64,000 bases of DNA from Helopsaltes ochotensis (taxonomy: Eukaryota; Chordata; Aves; Passeriformes; Locustellidae), in contig VXBM01000010.1 in the NCBI GenBank assembly GCA_013400155.1, positions 288,876 to 352,875 on the forward strand. The letters are read 5' to 3'. The notes under the pieces are model-generated. The model had not been told where the DNA came from and did not search any database. It saw only the letters and a list, made by a program, of their open reading frames with translations. Shown here piece by piece: positions 13,275 through 26,235 of the stretch. Position 1 is the first letter of the stretch. The number at the start of each line of letters is the position of its first letter. Position numbers and translations under genes: made by a program.

Positions 13275-15031
13275 ATACTTGCTATAAGCAAATTTTGAGC
13301 TAATAGGAATATGCCAGTAGATGGTGCTCATGAATATATAGCTTTGCTCTCACATAATTATAAATTTTTTGGTATTGAATGATACCAGGATTCCAGCATA
13401 TTGTTTATGTGGCTCCTTTAACAGCTGCATAATTAAAGTTCAGCACACACATAATCGTTTGCAAGGTAACAGCCTAAATTATGTCAGAAGGTTGTAGATG
13501 AAACTGATCCCATAATAATTCCCTCAGCTGTCTTCATGCTAGCATGAATCCTCCAAAACCAAATTATTTCTAATCTGTTTGAAATTCCCACTATAGAATG
13601 GCATTGTTCCTGGGCTCTGGAACTACCCAAATCAAAGAATTTTGGGCATGTCAGGGAATGTTGAACATGAACTGCTGGCCTCAGTGCTTTCTCACAGATA
13701 AATTAGGATAATAACATATTCTGTTTGCTCAGGCTGTAGGAACTGACCTGAGAACTGTGTTGGACTTGACTCTGTTGAACAGATGTTTTAACAAGATGAT
13801 AAAAAATCCAATTTGTTCCACAGAGAAAAGGAAAAGTGTTTTATTTACATGAAGGGCATAACCGCATTAAAACAGTTTGATAAACACATTAGCCATTTCA
13901 GAAAGTTGTTGCTGAATAGAGTTAGAACTAGGGCTCATAAAAGACACATTTGCAAGCCAGTATGTCAGTAGTTGGTGTAGACATCATGACCCCTTGAAAA
14001 TGCTGCAGTGGAGACTGGGTGCCTAAGCCCCAGGAAACTGAAGGGGTAAAACTGGAAGCTCAAAGAAGCAACTTGAAAACTTGAAGCTGAGTGAGAAGCC
14101 ACTAGAAGATAACTGTTGATGTATAAAAATGGTATCTGAATTCCTACCTCATGGCAACAGCTAATCTCTGTCCTTGGATCTTGTGAAGGGATACACTTTG
14201 GAGTCTAGCCACTTCCAGATTTATTTTTATGGAACAAGTGAACAGAACCTACTGCTGTCATTGTAAGGAAATAGTAGTAGCATGATAGTATCTGACTTTC
14301 ATAGGCTACACTAAGTGGGTGGACGCTTCCCAAGAAGCAAGACAAAGCTGCCTTCTGCAGCCTCCCCTCACGTGTCTCCCAGGTGAGAACTTCAACCACT
14401 GCCTGATGCAGGTGAGCACTCTCTGCCCATCCCAACAAACATAGGGGCATGACTGAACTGAGGGGGCAAAACAGCCTGACCTGCAGCTTGGTGCCCTGGC
14501 ATGCGCTGGTGAGCTTGCAGACATAGCAGGTCACATTAGTCTCTGGCAAAAATGCAGAAAGTCTCCAGAGACCAGGCACCATGGATTCAAACTCTCCACT
14601 CTAGGTGATTTTCCTGTGTACTTAGGTACAGCCTGTTCCTCCATGCCTTGCCTTCCTGTATCCCCACAGTGCTTGGTTTCCTGCCCACACAATGGCTCTG
14701 TTTCAACAGCATGAGAGTATTCCTCCACCTGGGCCAGCCTGCAGCTTGCTCATTCATACATTACTGGCAACGTGGCTTTTGTTCACCTCAAGCTAAGGAG
14801 GAGTTTGGTTCAAAGTCATCTTTATCGCAGTAGAGGGTTCTCTTGTGTAGATCAGGGTTTTTTTCTCGGCTGGTAAAATAATTTCTGTGCACATTTCCAG
14901 GCATGTGACCATGGTGGAGCTGGGGATTTGAGAAATTTCTCGTATTGACTGAATGCCACACTGAAGAGCTTTCTTGCTTAGGACTTACAGAGAACTTGAG
15001 CGTGCCCATGCAGCTCATGTCCCAGTGTAGT
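13275..15031. other. Unique sequence, no feature recognised
   Basis: There is a local GC rise at about 14300-15100, where overlapping open frames of up to 125 codons appear on both strands. Their peptides show no recognisable domain and the frames lack clear splice boundaries, so I read them as GC-driven chance frames. Confidence 0.5.
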
Positions 15032-15084
15032 GCAGGGGGATGAGCATCTTCCTGGTCAAGAGCAGGGGGAAGAGCATCTTCCTG
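15032..15084. repeat. 30-bp period tandem duplication (two partial copies)
   Basis: The segments 15032-15054 and 15062-15084 share 'gcagggggatgagcatcttcctg' apart from a t/a change, at a spacing of exactly 30 bp. It is a local direct duplication of otherwise unique sequence. Confidence 0.75.
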
Positions 15085-18000
15085 CCATCTTCTTGGCATG
15101 GACAGGGTTCAGGCCACCAGGAAATTGGTCAAGCTGGTTTTGGACCTGACACATACCTGAATAAAATGCTAAAGTTATTTAGTAGCTCATGTGAGTAAAT
15201 TCATGCTTTTAAATGATAGGAAAATGAGGGGTTATAAATTTTACACAGAAAAGCATGCACTACCCTTATTTTAGTACAGCATAAGGCAAAAGCTGAATGT
15301 TTTACGTTAATGGATTCACATATTGTTTACATTTTATTTGTATTGTTTTGTTGATCCTTAAATACAAAAACATCATTATAAATATTTTAGGTATTTTCAG
15401 CTTGTAAGTTCTTTTGTCACAGCTGGTGGTCTATTTTGCCAATTTGGATTGAAGGAACGTTACCAGTTGGAAATCTAATCCATTTTACAAACAGAGTTAA
15501 AAGGAGAATAACTTACAACACCTGCTAATAACCCCCCAGCCAGTTTCCCTGTTTCTTTCTAAGATTTTTTTTCCCCTTCTTTTCCCTCACCGTGCCAGGG
15601 TTTGATCATTGACTCCCTGCTGTGAAAGGCAGCATTGCCATCGGCTTTGGGTGCAGACTTTGAAACTCTAGAGGTGGCTGCAAGGCTCAGTGTGCTGTGG
15701 AACGCTGCAAAGCTGCAGCTGTGTTGCGTGATGGACTGCCTGGAGCTGCCGTGGGGCCACCCCCCACACATCAGCACTCTCATATCAGCACTGCAGAGGC
15801 TCCTCTCCACAGAGATTTTGGCATTATCTTTAAGTCAGCCAGCTCAGTCTGCATGTGGCAGAGCAAAACTCGGGGCGGGCTGGTGTGATGTGCATGTGCT
15901 CTTGGAGAGACAGGGAGCGACTGAAGGAACTGACTGCAGAGGGAACCAAACAACTGCCCAAAGGACCAAAATATGCACAAAGCCATAAATCAAGGGGAGA
16001 GGAGGAACAGAAACGCTCATGAATAAATTTATTAATAGCTTGTGTTGTGTGCTTGTAAAATTCATTTTGTAGCACACAGACTCTTGCGTGCATCATCTTC
16101 CATGAGGTACCTAGAAAATTTGTGAATGTGAGAGCACTATCAGCAGATGGAAAGCTACTATGATGAGTTTACACAAAGTTCCCTGTCAGTCTGACTCATC
16201 CACCCACCTGGTCTGTGCTGCCAGGGAGGTCAGACTTCACAGGCGCTCTGCTTTCTCTGCCTTTTGTGGATTCCCATTCCCAAACAGCACATGGGATGTG
16301 TCCCCAGCAGACCTACAGGGACACTGGACCACCCTCCCCTGTTCTGCTCCCTTCTCAACTGGGTCTGTCCTGGGATGCCTGAAGTAAAAGAGGCTGTCAG
16401 GAATGGGAAAATAGCCAGACAACTGGGTAGAACGTGGGTACTTGATAAAATCGTACAATTTCTTTATCAGTAGTATGTTAGATTTCCCAGCAGTTATTTA
16501 CCAGGACACGTCCTCATCTGCCCCCCTCTCTCTGCACACATGTACACATAACCTCTTGGCAGCCAGACCTCCCTCCCACTGATCGTTTTGGAGGCAGGAT
16601 AGTGGCTAAACTGCCTGACACTCATTCACAACTCCCAAGATCACCAGCCACTGCCACAGCGCATCAGTTCAACCATTCATCTCCTACAACATCTTGCAAC
16701 AACTACTTCCAAATACTGCTCAAAAATGTCTTACTCTCCCTTGGTATGCAAGTTACACAACTACAAGCCTTGGAGGAGAATTTTTTTTTAACCTCAGGCA
16801 TCATAGCATCTAACTTTCCTTGTTGACATTTTTTTTCTCTAGGCCAGAAGGATGTTTTGGTTTGTCACTTGCTTACCTTTTCCAGCTTCATTAATATAAA
16901 GGTCTTGATAGAAACGACTTTCATTTTTTTTCCAGACCATCTCAGCCAAAAAATGTTTTCTATGTCCTCTGACATTAATCAGTAAAACCCTGTTCCTGTG
17001 ATGCATAAAAAAAGCCACCTTCAGCACTAAAGTAATCTTTAATTTATGCAATGTTTGAATGATTTTCATCAGTAACTAGATACAATGATTTGATTTTCCT
17101 GTATAATCATTCCATCTTAGACATCTAGCTTGCCAAAAAAGCATGACAGAACTGATGTGAACACTATTTTTTATTACAGTAAATTACTTTGTATTCAGAT
17201 TTTTTTACATTTTGATACTTGATTACCTTAAGATATAATTCAAAATAATTATACTTGCTTTTCATTTTGAAGTTTGATTCTTTTAAATGAGTCACTGATA
17301 AACCTGTTAATTCCCTAAGGCAATTCAGAATCCAGTCTGCTATTTTAAATAACCAGTTACTTCACAAGGAGCACAAGTGCTCAATTCCATATTCATATTG
17401 TTCAGTCTGCCAACCATAATTTTATTTTTTCTCCTTTGTATTCAATAGAGGAACTTCTGAAGATGTACAGGATCCAGTCTGCCTCATTTAAATACTCACT
17501 GCTCTCCTTTGACTGCGTGGGGTTTTTCAGCACCTTCAGAGTCTTATTCAGATTTAGTGCCAAGCACCTTCACAGAAATGGAGGGAAAGAGTAGAAATGT
17601 TAGAGAAATAGATTTGACACCCAGTCAGCGCAACTTTTTTTTGGCAGTGTGTAGTAGCATGCCAGCAGCCACCTTATGCATTTTGATAGGGATGCTTTTC
17701 CAGCCATGGGGATCTATGGGCTTATAAGGAAGCAGTGAAAAGGAATGAGGACAAGACAGATAAATCTGGTCATCTTAAAATCACTGTGCAGAGGCTCTGC
17801 ACTTCTGTACAAATTAAGGTTATAGCCATTTTCCCACAGTACTTTTGTTTTTTACATTATATTACTGTTGTATAGAAACCTCATGCTGGCCCAAGAAGCA
17901 GTGCTCAGATCTCCCCCTTTTCAATGATGCCAGACTTCAGTGTGCTTTTCCTTAGGATTTCAGCTCTCACCTCTGAGGTAGCTGCCCTGCTCATGGCATG

Positions 18001-19342
18001 CTCAGGATTCCAGGGGTGGATGCTCAGGCAATATCTAGCAGCATAAAATGCTGAAACAATTTGCAAATACAGAAAAACTATCATTGAATCACCTCATACT
18101 TGGTTGATTAAATTAAGGCAGGCAAGGAAATTTTAGACTAACTGGGGAAGTACCTAATTAATTTTTCTGGAAAGCGGACAATGGACCAACATGTAGAAAT
18201 TTGAGCTGGCTGTACAGGCCCACCTGGCACTCAAACAGAAACTTCCCCTTGGTTTGCCCTTTAATAGAAATAGATTTTTGCAAATGGCATTGCAAGGTTA
18301 CAGGTGGCCTTCTGAACCTGACACCAGAGAAGGTCAGGAGATTATCTGAAAATTAACACTGACATAGTTTGCACCTTACCTACCTTCATTAAAACCTTAG
18401 TTAAGGGAGTAAAGCCCATACTCTGGCTGATGGTTGACCTTTCTGTTTTACTTCCTGGGCAGGAGGCAGGTAGGAATAAGAGAAATAGAAGCAGAAACAC
18501 TCAGAACAGATTTTTGCCTAAGTGTACAATTTCTGAATGAGATCTAATTAAAATACATGTCATTTATAAGTCAAAGTTCTGATCCTTCAACAAAATCAGT
18601 CCTTTACTTACTTACTTCTGTGACTAGTCTCAATAAACATAGTTTCCAGAATGAGATACTGAGCAGAGAATTAGATATACTGCCTGTCTACACAGGGATC
18701 AGCTTCAGTTGAGCCTGTAATATTAATACACGCATCTACAGATCAAAATTTCCCATTACCTTTTCTTCTGGGGAGAAATATTTTTGACTATATCAAAGAA
18801 AAAAACAGTAATTACTACAGCACTTACTCCTCAGTATTAATTTTGTATGCTTTTTTAAAACCAAAAGCTTTTACATACCTGCGAGCATGTCCTTATAATA
18901 ATTAAACTTAGATGTATTCATAATCTGACTAGGAATAATTTATGAACTATTTGAGACTTAATTTCTTCTTATCATGGTTTGGAGACATGCAATATACAAG
19001 TCTCCTGACTGCCATGGAAAAAAGAACAAAGCTTTCTCTTCAACAAGAGTAAAATAGAAGAGGATACTCCTTTTTTCGCTAACCTTTAAGATGTTTCTGG
19101 TTTGTTTGGGGTTTTTTTTTCAATATTTATACTATTTTTAACTCATCAGCAAAGGCAACTTTTATTACTTTAGCCATTCCAATTAATACTTCCCTAAACA
19201 GCTATGCTGAGAATTCTTGGCAAATTTTTACATGCATTTCATCAAATATGTATTTGGGTAACTACTTCAGGATTTGATGCTACCCCAGGAGCAACAAATT
19301 TCCAGGAACAACATAATTTCCCTGCCCTAAGTTCCCACAATC
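15085..19342. other. Unique sequence with a moderately GC-rich patch
   Basis: The patch at about 15600-16000 is richer in GC and holds overlapping open frames on both strands (up to 117 codons). None has recognisable protein content and a single frame is not favoured. The rest is AT-rich with no repeat family that I can name. Confidence 0.5.
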
Positions 19343-20098
19343 TCACAGAATCACAGAACAGTGATGTCGCCCTGTCCTTCTCAAGTTTCCTAAGCCTTCT
19401 GATGTTTACATTTTTGTAATGGAGTTTCTCACCCACGTTCATGTAAATAATGATTGTTTTTCATTCTTTCATGGAGGAGGAGAGAATTGATGGACTGTTG
19501 GTTTGACCAGTGTGGTTGGAGACGTGGCAATTTCATTCTCCAAACCATGGCCACTTCTGGAATTCTATAAATGTCAAGTTTTGTAAATAAACTGCCCTTC
19601 TTTGCCTTGGGCATCCTGGCGTGTGAGCGTCGTTCATTCTTTGTCTTATCTCGACACAGTGGGGTTGGAAAGGGCCTCTGGAAATCACCTTGTCCAACCT
19701 CTTGCTAAAGCAGATTCATCTAGAGCAGGTTCCACAGGATTTGGTTTTGAGTATCTCCAGAGAACGAGTCTCCACAAGGCCTCTGGGCAGCCTATTCCAT
19801 GGCTCTGTCTCTCTCACAGTAAAGTTTTACCTCATATTCAGATGGAATTTCCTGTGTTTCAGTCTGTGCCCATTGACCCTTGTCCTGTCACTGGACAGCA
19901 CTGAAAAGAATCTGGCCCCAGCCTCTTAACACCCGCTCTTAAGATATTTGCATGCATTGATCAGATTCCCTCTCAGTTTTATCTTCTTCAGACTAAACAG
20001 GCCCAGCTCCCTAATCCTTTCCTCGTATGAGGGGTGCTCCTGTCCCCTAAACATCTCTGTAGCCCTCCACTGGACAACCATCTCCATCTGGCAGTAGA
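19343..20098 (-). mobile_element. CR1 LINE 3' fragment, minus strand, split by a solo LTR
   Basis: On the minus strand this is a CR1 3' end. Its terminal 8-bp units lie at 19343-19358 (read on plus as 'tcacagaatcacagaa'). The body resumes at 19657 with 'ggttggaaagggcctctgga', then 'cttgtccaacctcttgct', and continues through the CR1 boxes for 'cccattgacccttgtcctgt', 'agactaaacaggcccagctc' and 'cctccactgg'. The left and right parts become contiguous when the LTR at 19365-19656 and one copy of its target duplication are removed. This gives a CR1 body of roughly 460 bp. The element is 5'-truncated and has no intact reverse transcriptase. Confidence 0.9.
19365..19656 (+). mobile_element. Solo LTR of an endogenous retrovirus (292 bp)
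   Basis: The element starts TGTCG and ends CGACA, a perfect 5-bp terminal inverted repeat with the TG..CA ends that integrase needs. It is flanked by cagtga (19359-19364) and cagtgg (19657-19662), a 6-bp target duplication with one mismatch. It carries a polyadenylation signal AATAAA at 19586-19591 and a TATA-like 'ctataaat' upstream, which sets the plus orientation. A 6-bp duplication and a short LTR suit a class II (ERVK-like) element. No internal gag, pol or env sequence is present, so it is a solo LTR left by recombination between two LTRs. It sits inside a minus-strand CR1, so it is younger than that CR1. Confidence 0.85.
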
Positions 20099-20104
20099 CT
20101 TAAC

Positions 20105-20121
20105 AAAAAAAAAAAAAAAAA
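20105..20121. repeat. Poly-A tract (17 A)
   Basis: A homopolymer lies immediately beyond the 5' end of the minus-strand CR1. CR1 elements do not end in poly-A, so it is probably pre-existing or slippage-grown simple sequence. Confidence 0.8.
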
Positions 20122-21800
20122 TTAATTCAATTTGCATGAAATTACATTCTTTTCCAAAACATTGGGCATCCTAACTCAAGTTATGCATCTCTCCTCTCCC
20201 TCCACCCAAAAATATCAAAAAGGTAATTGATTCCACATCCTCCAGCCCTAAGTTCTTCACAGAGCTGCACTGCTCACAAATTAACTCCACCAACAATGCC
20301 ACAAAACCCGCTCTGCAGCCTCTGCACTTTCACAGACACACATGCAACTCTTCCCCCATCTGCCACAGGATGCTGCCTCATTACCCAGCAAGGTTCAGGA
20401 GTGCTTTGCCTCTCCCACCTTCAGCACAGGGCCCTAGGGGAGATGGAAGGTCAGAAGGACCACACAGTGGCCAAGGTGACAAAGGAATCAGCTGTTTAGC
20501 CAAACCCACTAACACAACCTATATCTTTGTGTGTAATGACTGAGAGATATGTATACTTGAGAGTGGACACCGCTATGACTGCTTTTTAATTATTTACCTG
20601 AGATCATAGTGCACATCCTATTGACTTGTAACTGTTTGGACACTTCTTCACCAGATAACTCTGCAAGTGTGGTCCTGATCCCCCTCATGATTCCCTTGAT
20701 GTATCAGAGCCAGGGAAAGGCCTCTCTTTGTGGTAGGGGAGGAAGGAGAAACAGACAGGTCTCTGCCACTCTTCCAAGAAGTAAATTGGATTCTTAATCA
20801 AACAGAGTGTGTGCAGCTTGGAGGGGCTCTTTGTGGCAGAAGAGCATTCAGAGATGACTTTGATGCTTGATCTGGTCTGGGGCAGGGAAGCAGTTAGAAG
20901 GTTTTGGTACTGTACTCATTTGGAAGGGCTACACTTCAGCTTGGACACAACTGTGATTATGAATGTTCAAACCCTGCACATAACTCAGCTTCCTAAGAAA
21001 ATTTTAGATAGTTGCCATGAGTTCCAGATCCTGTCCATGTGTTCAGCCTGGAAGAATTGGAAAGCAATGAAAAGCTTTTCAAATAACTAAGCATGGTGTC
21101 TTCTTACACATTTTTTTTTTCCTGAGCCTGCTGCTACTCATTTTTTTGTAGTAGACTTGTCGATTTGTAAAGATTTGATTGGTTAAAAAGCTTTAAATCA
21201 TTATTTTTGTGTTGAAGAATGGGCTAGAAAACTACAGGGAGGTAAAATTCAAGCCACATTTGAGCCACTTGAATTGAAATGTAGTCTGTGTTACATAATG
21301 CCCATCATGAAAAGCCATGAATTCTTAAATATGTACTTTGATACTGCCTGACAGATTGATTTACTGTACACAGACTCCTTTGCAGGCATGCACCCATCTC
21401 TTTGTACCAGAGCTCTGAAGAGAATGCCAGGGAAATCCATCTCCTGGAATGATTCTAGGTTGTAGTAATTCCATTTTTGTTGAGACATAGTGTCAGTGGC
21501 TTAGATTTTTCTTCCTTTTTTTTTTCCCCATCCTTTCCTTTTTTTCATTCTTTAAAGCAGTGTACTTTTAATTAGATGTGATTTTTGCTTACAGATGGGA
21601 AAGACAATTGTATTACATAACAGACTTTGTGAAATCCATCATCTTTTCATGGTGTGTTTGTGTAACGTCTGCTGGCAAATCTTTTGTACTTAAGGAATGG
21701 AGAATTTTTTTCTTTATTTGCTTTCCTTAAATGTTTTTACCCATCTTATTTCAGTCGGACTAAAAGTTTTTCAGAGCAGGAACCAGTTCTTAATGTATAA
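20122..21800. other. Unique sequence, no feature recognised
   Basis: Open frames at 20227-20499 and 20609-21090 on the plus strand reach 93 codons but carry no domain I recognise. No repeat family is seen. Confidence 0.5.
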
Positions 21801-21802
21801 GA

Positions 21803-21885
21803 AAGTCTTGCACTGAAAGTCCTTGTACTTTTACTAAAGAAGTGCAAGTTCTTGTACTAAAATCTTAACTTGTACTGAAAGTCTC
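21803..21885. repeat. Cluster of degenerate CTTGTACT direct repeats
   Basis: Four copies of CTTG(T/C)ACT occur within about 80 bp, two of them inside the longer shared unit ACTGAAAGT. Spacing is irregular (about 18-25 bp), which suggests an old, decayed tandem duplication. No function can be inferred. Confidence 0.5.
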
Positions 21886-24153
21886 CTGATCTTCCTGAGG
21901 CCTAAGGACATTACCATGGAACAACAACAACAAGAAAAATATCTGAATTTTATTGGTCTTCCTGCAAAACCTGTTCAGGAAAGTACCTGTTCACTCTTAA
22001 ATCTGTTGTTGTGTAACATTTAATAAAGGATGAAGTATATTCTTGGGCACACCTCATAAATGATTGCTGCCCTTGTGGAATGTATAATACTCCTTGGCTG
22101 AGAAACTTCAGTTAAGAAATACTGTTTATTATCTCCCCACAATACATCAGTCCTTGAAGAGCAGCATAAACCTCAACATCCCTAAATATCATGTGGCAAA
22201 TTTTAATGTTTAACACTTTGTTTAGCCACATAGCCATCTTCATTAGAGATTTTAGTGTTTCTCAAGCCATAATTGCATCTCTTGCTACTGCTTTTCTGCT
22301 TCTCCATATTTTGACATGCCATGCTTTATACCATTTTTTAATTATTAACAGTTGTAAGCCACTTAAATAGATATGTAAATTATCAAAATTACCAAAATAT
22401 TTTATAGGCACATTTTTTTACCTTTGATTCTTGATTGATAATTAATTTTCAATAGAGAGAAAAACATATATTCAAAAGGATGCAAATATTAACTAGTTCC
22501 CAGTCTACTTCCTTGAACCTGTGCTGTCTCTGCAGTCCTTGAATCAAATAAACTTATAAGTCCTCTTTCTATGCCAGAACTGTCCTCTCCCATGAACTAA
22601 ATCACTCCCAGGAGTTGCTGCTGTATATAACATGAAGTGGTGTATACATTTGACAAACATAAAGTGAATGTTTGATCACTGAGCATTCAGCTGGGATATT
22701 TCTATTGTGAATAGTTTATAAGCCAGAAAGTGCCAATTTAAAATTTTCCAGAAAGTGCAAAACTTCCTTATGTCTCAGTGCTTATGTATGCATGTGTAAC
22801 ATGGTCTAGCTGTTGACTCTTGATGTATTGATTTAAAATGAAGCTGTTCTATTCCAGAAATATATTTTTCCCTAGATACATAAGTAAATTGAAATAATCT
22901 CAGGAACTTTGTTTCATTGTGTATTTCAGGGATAGCTGCAGATGCTTCTGAATCTGAATACTTTGGTTACCAGGTCAAAGTCACTATTTTAAATTTATTT
23001 TTACTTTTATATAAAACATGCTGGTAAAGGGTTACAATTTTTTAATTAAATTTCTCAGATTTCACTGTAATTCATCTTACTGGTGTGTTTCGGGTTGGGT
23101 TTTTTTTTTGTATTCACTGAGTATACATATCATAAATTGTTGTAATTATGAAAAAGTAAATAATGGTGTTCTTTAGCAGCAATATAATTTCTTATTATTC
23201 TGTTTTAAGTTGTGCCAAATGACAAACAACACTATTGTGTGGTGCTCAGAACACTGCAGCAAATAAAACTTTAAGGATAAATAAAAGGCTTCTGTACAAT
23301 ATGTCAAACTGAATTTGCTCCAGTCCTTTAGGAATAGGAAACTTGTTCATGATCATTTAAATAAAGAACTGGAAGAGAGAAATGCAAACCATACATGAAA
23401 TTTATGGCATGGAATTTATGTTATGGATGTAATTAGGTTATTCTGATTACAGATCAGTTCAAATGAATTCTTTAAACTGTTTTCCCCAACAAAAGGTTTA
23501 TAACAATCATAAGGAAATAGACTGCATGTATGCAACAGAAAATGGCTGCTGGAGACTGCAATCTTTGCAGATCTTTGTACTAAAGCAATGATCTAATAAC
23601 TAGGAAAAACTGAGTCTTCTGCACAAACATTGCACATATCTAACAAATATTCAGCTTTTTAAAAAGTCCTCTAAATATATTTTTCTCTTTCACTATAATT
23701 AGACTGGAACACATCTTTTGTTTATAAAGGACCATGTACAACTGCAGTACTAAGACTTTTATTAGTAATTAGGTCAATAAAATTCCCATTTAAAATCCTT
23801 TAGTTATCTATGTAAGTGACAGATTAACCCTCAGAAGAAACGAGATAGACTCATCAGACCCGTAATGCACACTTAAAGGAAATCTTTAAAATGGATCAGT
23901 AGTAGACCTAATACTAGAAAGCGTGCACAGATGATGTTATCAAATAAATCTCCCTTATCTTTACTCAAAATAAGCTAGACAAGATTTATACTTGCTATCT
24001 TTACAGTTAAATTGTCATGTTTCTTGGATATACTTGCTTTCATGTGTAGAGCTGCCTATCGCATATAAAATGCTTCAGCTGTTCTCCATAGACCTACTTT
24101 AATAATAGAAATTATATTTAGCCCTCCAGAATAACTTTTATGTATTATTGTCC
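21886..24153. other. AT-rich unique sequence, no feature recognised
   Basis: Very AT-rich, with no open frame above 60 codons and no recognised transposon family. Confidence 0.6.
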
Positions 24154-24162
24154 AAAAAAAAA

Positions 24163-24224
<62 letters not shown>
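24154..24224. repeat. A10-GC-T59 homopolymer tract
   Basis: Ten A (24154-24163), then GC, then 59 uninterrupted T (24166-24224). The A and T arms can pair with each other around the central AGCT. The T run could be the tail of a minus-strand retrocopy, a slippage-expanded homopolymer, or a length error from sequencing. The sequence to its right does not match a repeat I know. The exact length should not be trusted. Confidence 0.9.
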
Positions 24225-24226
<2 letters not shown>

Positions 24227-25494
24227 TGGGTTATTGGAAACCTTTCTTGTGAGATTTGCTTAAAAGCTCATTGAGAAGCCAGTTGGTCCTCTTATATATC
24301 CCCAAACTTTTCTTTATAGCTAAGGAAATATTCTCTGTGTAGCATGGGTAGCATTGTCTCCCTCAGTGCTGTCATCAGTGCTCTAGGGTGTGCTGTACCC
24401 CATGTCAGTCTCTCTCATTAATATTTCTCTTGCAAAGCTGTCCTTTCAAATCACGTGTTCTTCCACTTTTAATGCAGTCTCCACCATTACTGAAAGCAAT
24501 TACCTTGCCAGACAAGGTGAGAATAGAAAAATACTTTTCTTCTTCTCCTGAAGCTGGCCACAGATTTCCCTCTGAGGTCATAGGAGTCACAAGTGTATTG
24601 CATTTTCTACAGTAGAAATTTGGGACTGTGTTCCCTTGTCAGCACTTTGATGAGATCAACTGGGATACTGCTACTACAGTCTGCTGTGTCCACTGAGAGA
24701 CAATTAGATTGTTGCTGGGTATGCTTCTTGTTTTCTGAGCACGCTTTGTATTGCTTGGGGTTGTTTTCCCTGAAACATGAATGTATAATAATGATTTTTC
24801 TCCTGAGAGATTACTGTTCCTTTTATGGGTCTTAGTATTTGGGGCTGGCAAAGGATTCCCACCAAACTTCCACTTTATCATCTTTGGCAATTGGTAGATT
24901 GCATTATGTGTTGTTGTTTTTATTATCTCTCTCTGTACTTACATTCTATCTTAATTTACTTTCCATACTGCCATTGTGTCTTTGACAGAAGATCTGCTTT
25001 TATTTGAGAGCTCTCAAAAATATGTTCACTGAACTTCAATTATTTGATTTACCTGGGGGGGAATATTCTAAAATGGCATTTGATTCTTCTGTGAAAACAC
25101 TGTAGTTCTGCAACTTTAATTTGGATGTAAATATTTCACAGATTGAGGTAATAAAGACTATATAAATTTATGTACATAAATTAGCATAATAAAATGTATT
25201 ATTGCCACACACTTTGTGTATGAGTTTAAGGACTTGTGGAATTTTCACTAATGTCAGTTTATTTATGTGTTTCCCTTTTTTACGCACTGGATTTTTTTCG
25301 CCCTCCCTTTACAAATTTGTCTTCATTTTCCACTGGAAAATTAAAATATTATACTATAGTAGGAAATTTGTCTTTCTTTTCATCCTGGAAACAAGCACTT
25401 AACACTACCGTTGGATGACATGCCAGCTTTTACTTTGTGTTTTTGGCATGAGTATAATAAATCCTGATTAAATAAATCCTAATAAAGCTTATCT
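24225..25494. other. Unique sequence, no feature recognised
   Basis: Overlapping open frames on both strands (24388-25007) show no recognisable protein. No named repeat is seen. Confidence 0.5.
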
Positions 25495-25514
25495 AAATAT
25501 ATTTATATTTTAGG

Positions 25515-25703
25515 CCAAAATGGGATGGAGGGAAACCTCTTAAAGATGATGAAGCTGACATCCCCCAGGCTGTGAGGCTGGGTAGTTCTGCTGCAGTTAA
25601 AGTCATTGTCCGAGCAGTGCAATGGGCAGCACTTGAAGAACAAACTCAGGCAGCAGACTCAGGAGCCCAGACTATGGCATTAATTGCTGTCATGGCACTG
25701 TGA
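25515..25703 (+). other. Candidate 3'-terminal coding exon of an unrecognised gene
   Basis: A pyrimidine/AT tract ending 'tttatattttag' at 25513 is a plausible splice acceptor. Directly after it a frame stays open for 62 codons (25515-25700) and ends at TGA 25701-25703. An in-frame stop lies just upstream at 25494-25496, and there is no in-frame ATG until near the end, so this could only be a downstream exon. About half the codons begin with G, which is far above the AT-rich flanks and typical of real coding sequence. The peptide is alanine-rich with an acidic patch (KDDEAD) near residue 13. I do not recognise the protein. No upstream exon was identified. It may instead be a decayed retrocopy or chance. 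Confidence 0.3.
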
Positions 25704-26235
25704 TAAAAGATCCTATGGACCATAAAGTCACTGTACATTTTACTGTCATAAATTTGTGTGCCCTGGTCCTCTTCTAATTCCATATACTTACCATATATGT
25801 ACCTTGAGGAATGAGCAGGCTTTAAAACCGTCATACTTGCGTGATTCTAAGTGGAGTAACACAACAGCTTGGACACTGTCACTGCTGATGTACATGTGTT
25901 TGTTAAGTGAACACAATGAATTTTTGAATTGTGTTCATTGACATAGTGTTAAATTAGGTCCTAACATCTTAAAATCATCTTGTTGAGATGATGTGTTCAT
26001 GCTGCAACAGCTTAATTCCTGCTACTCTGTTGTCATGATTGGATAAAATGACTGGTGATTTTTCTTATTTTAAACATGGTACGGTTTAGGAATTAGAGGG
26101 AAAGAAATACTCTTGAAATGGAACAGAGATGGTGAAATGAAGCTCAATATGACTGAAACTTTCAAATAAATACCTGTGCTGCCAGACAGACATGTAGGCA
26201 ACTATCTTTGTACAGAGAAGCCACAGAGAAGCCTT
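25704..26235. other. AT-rich unique sequence, no feature recognised
   Basis: No gene or repeat is recognised between the exon candidate and the CR1 copy. Confidence 0.5.

Noticed and set aside
14205..14582. 125-codon minus-strand frame
   Set aside because: Several overlapping frames on both strands occur in this GC-raised stretch, with no domain, splice boundary or codon bias favouring one.
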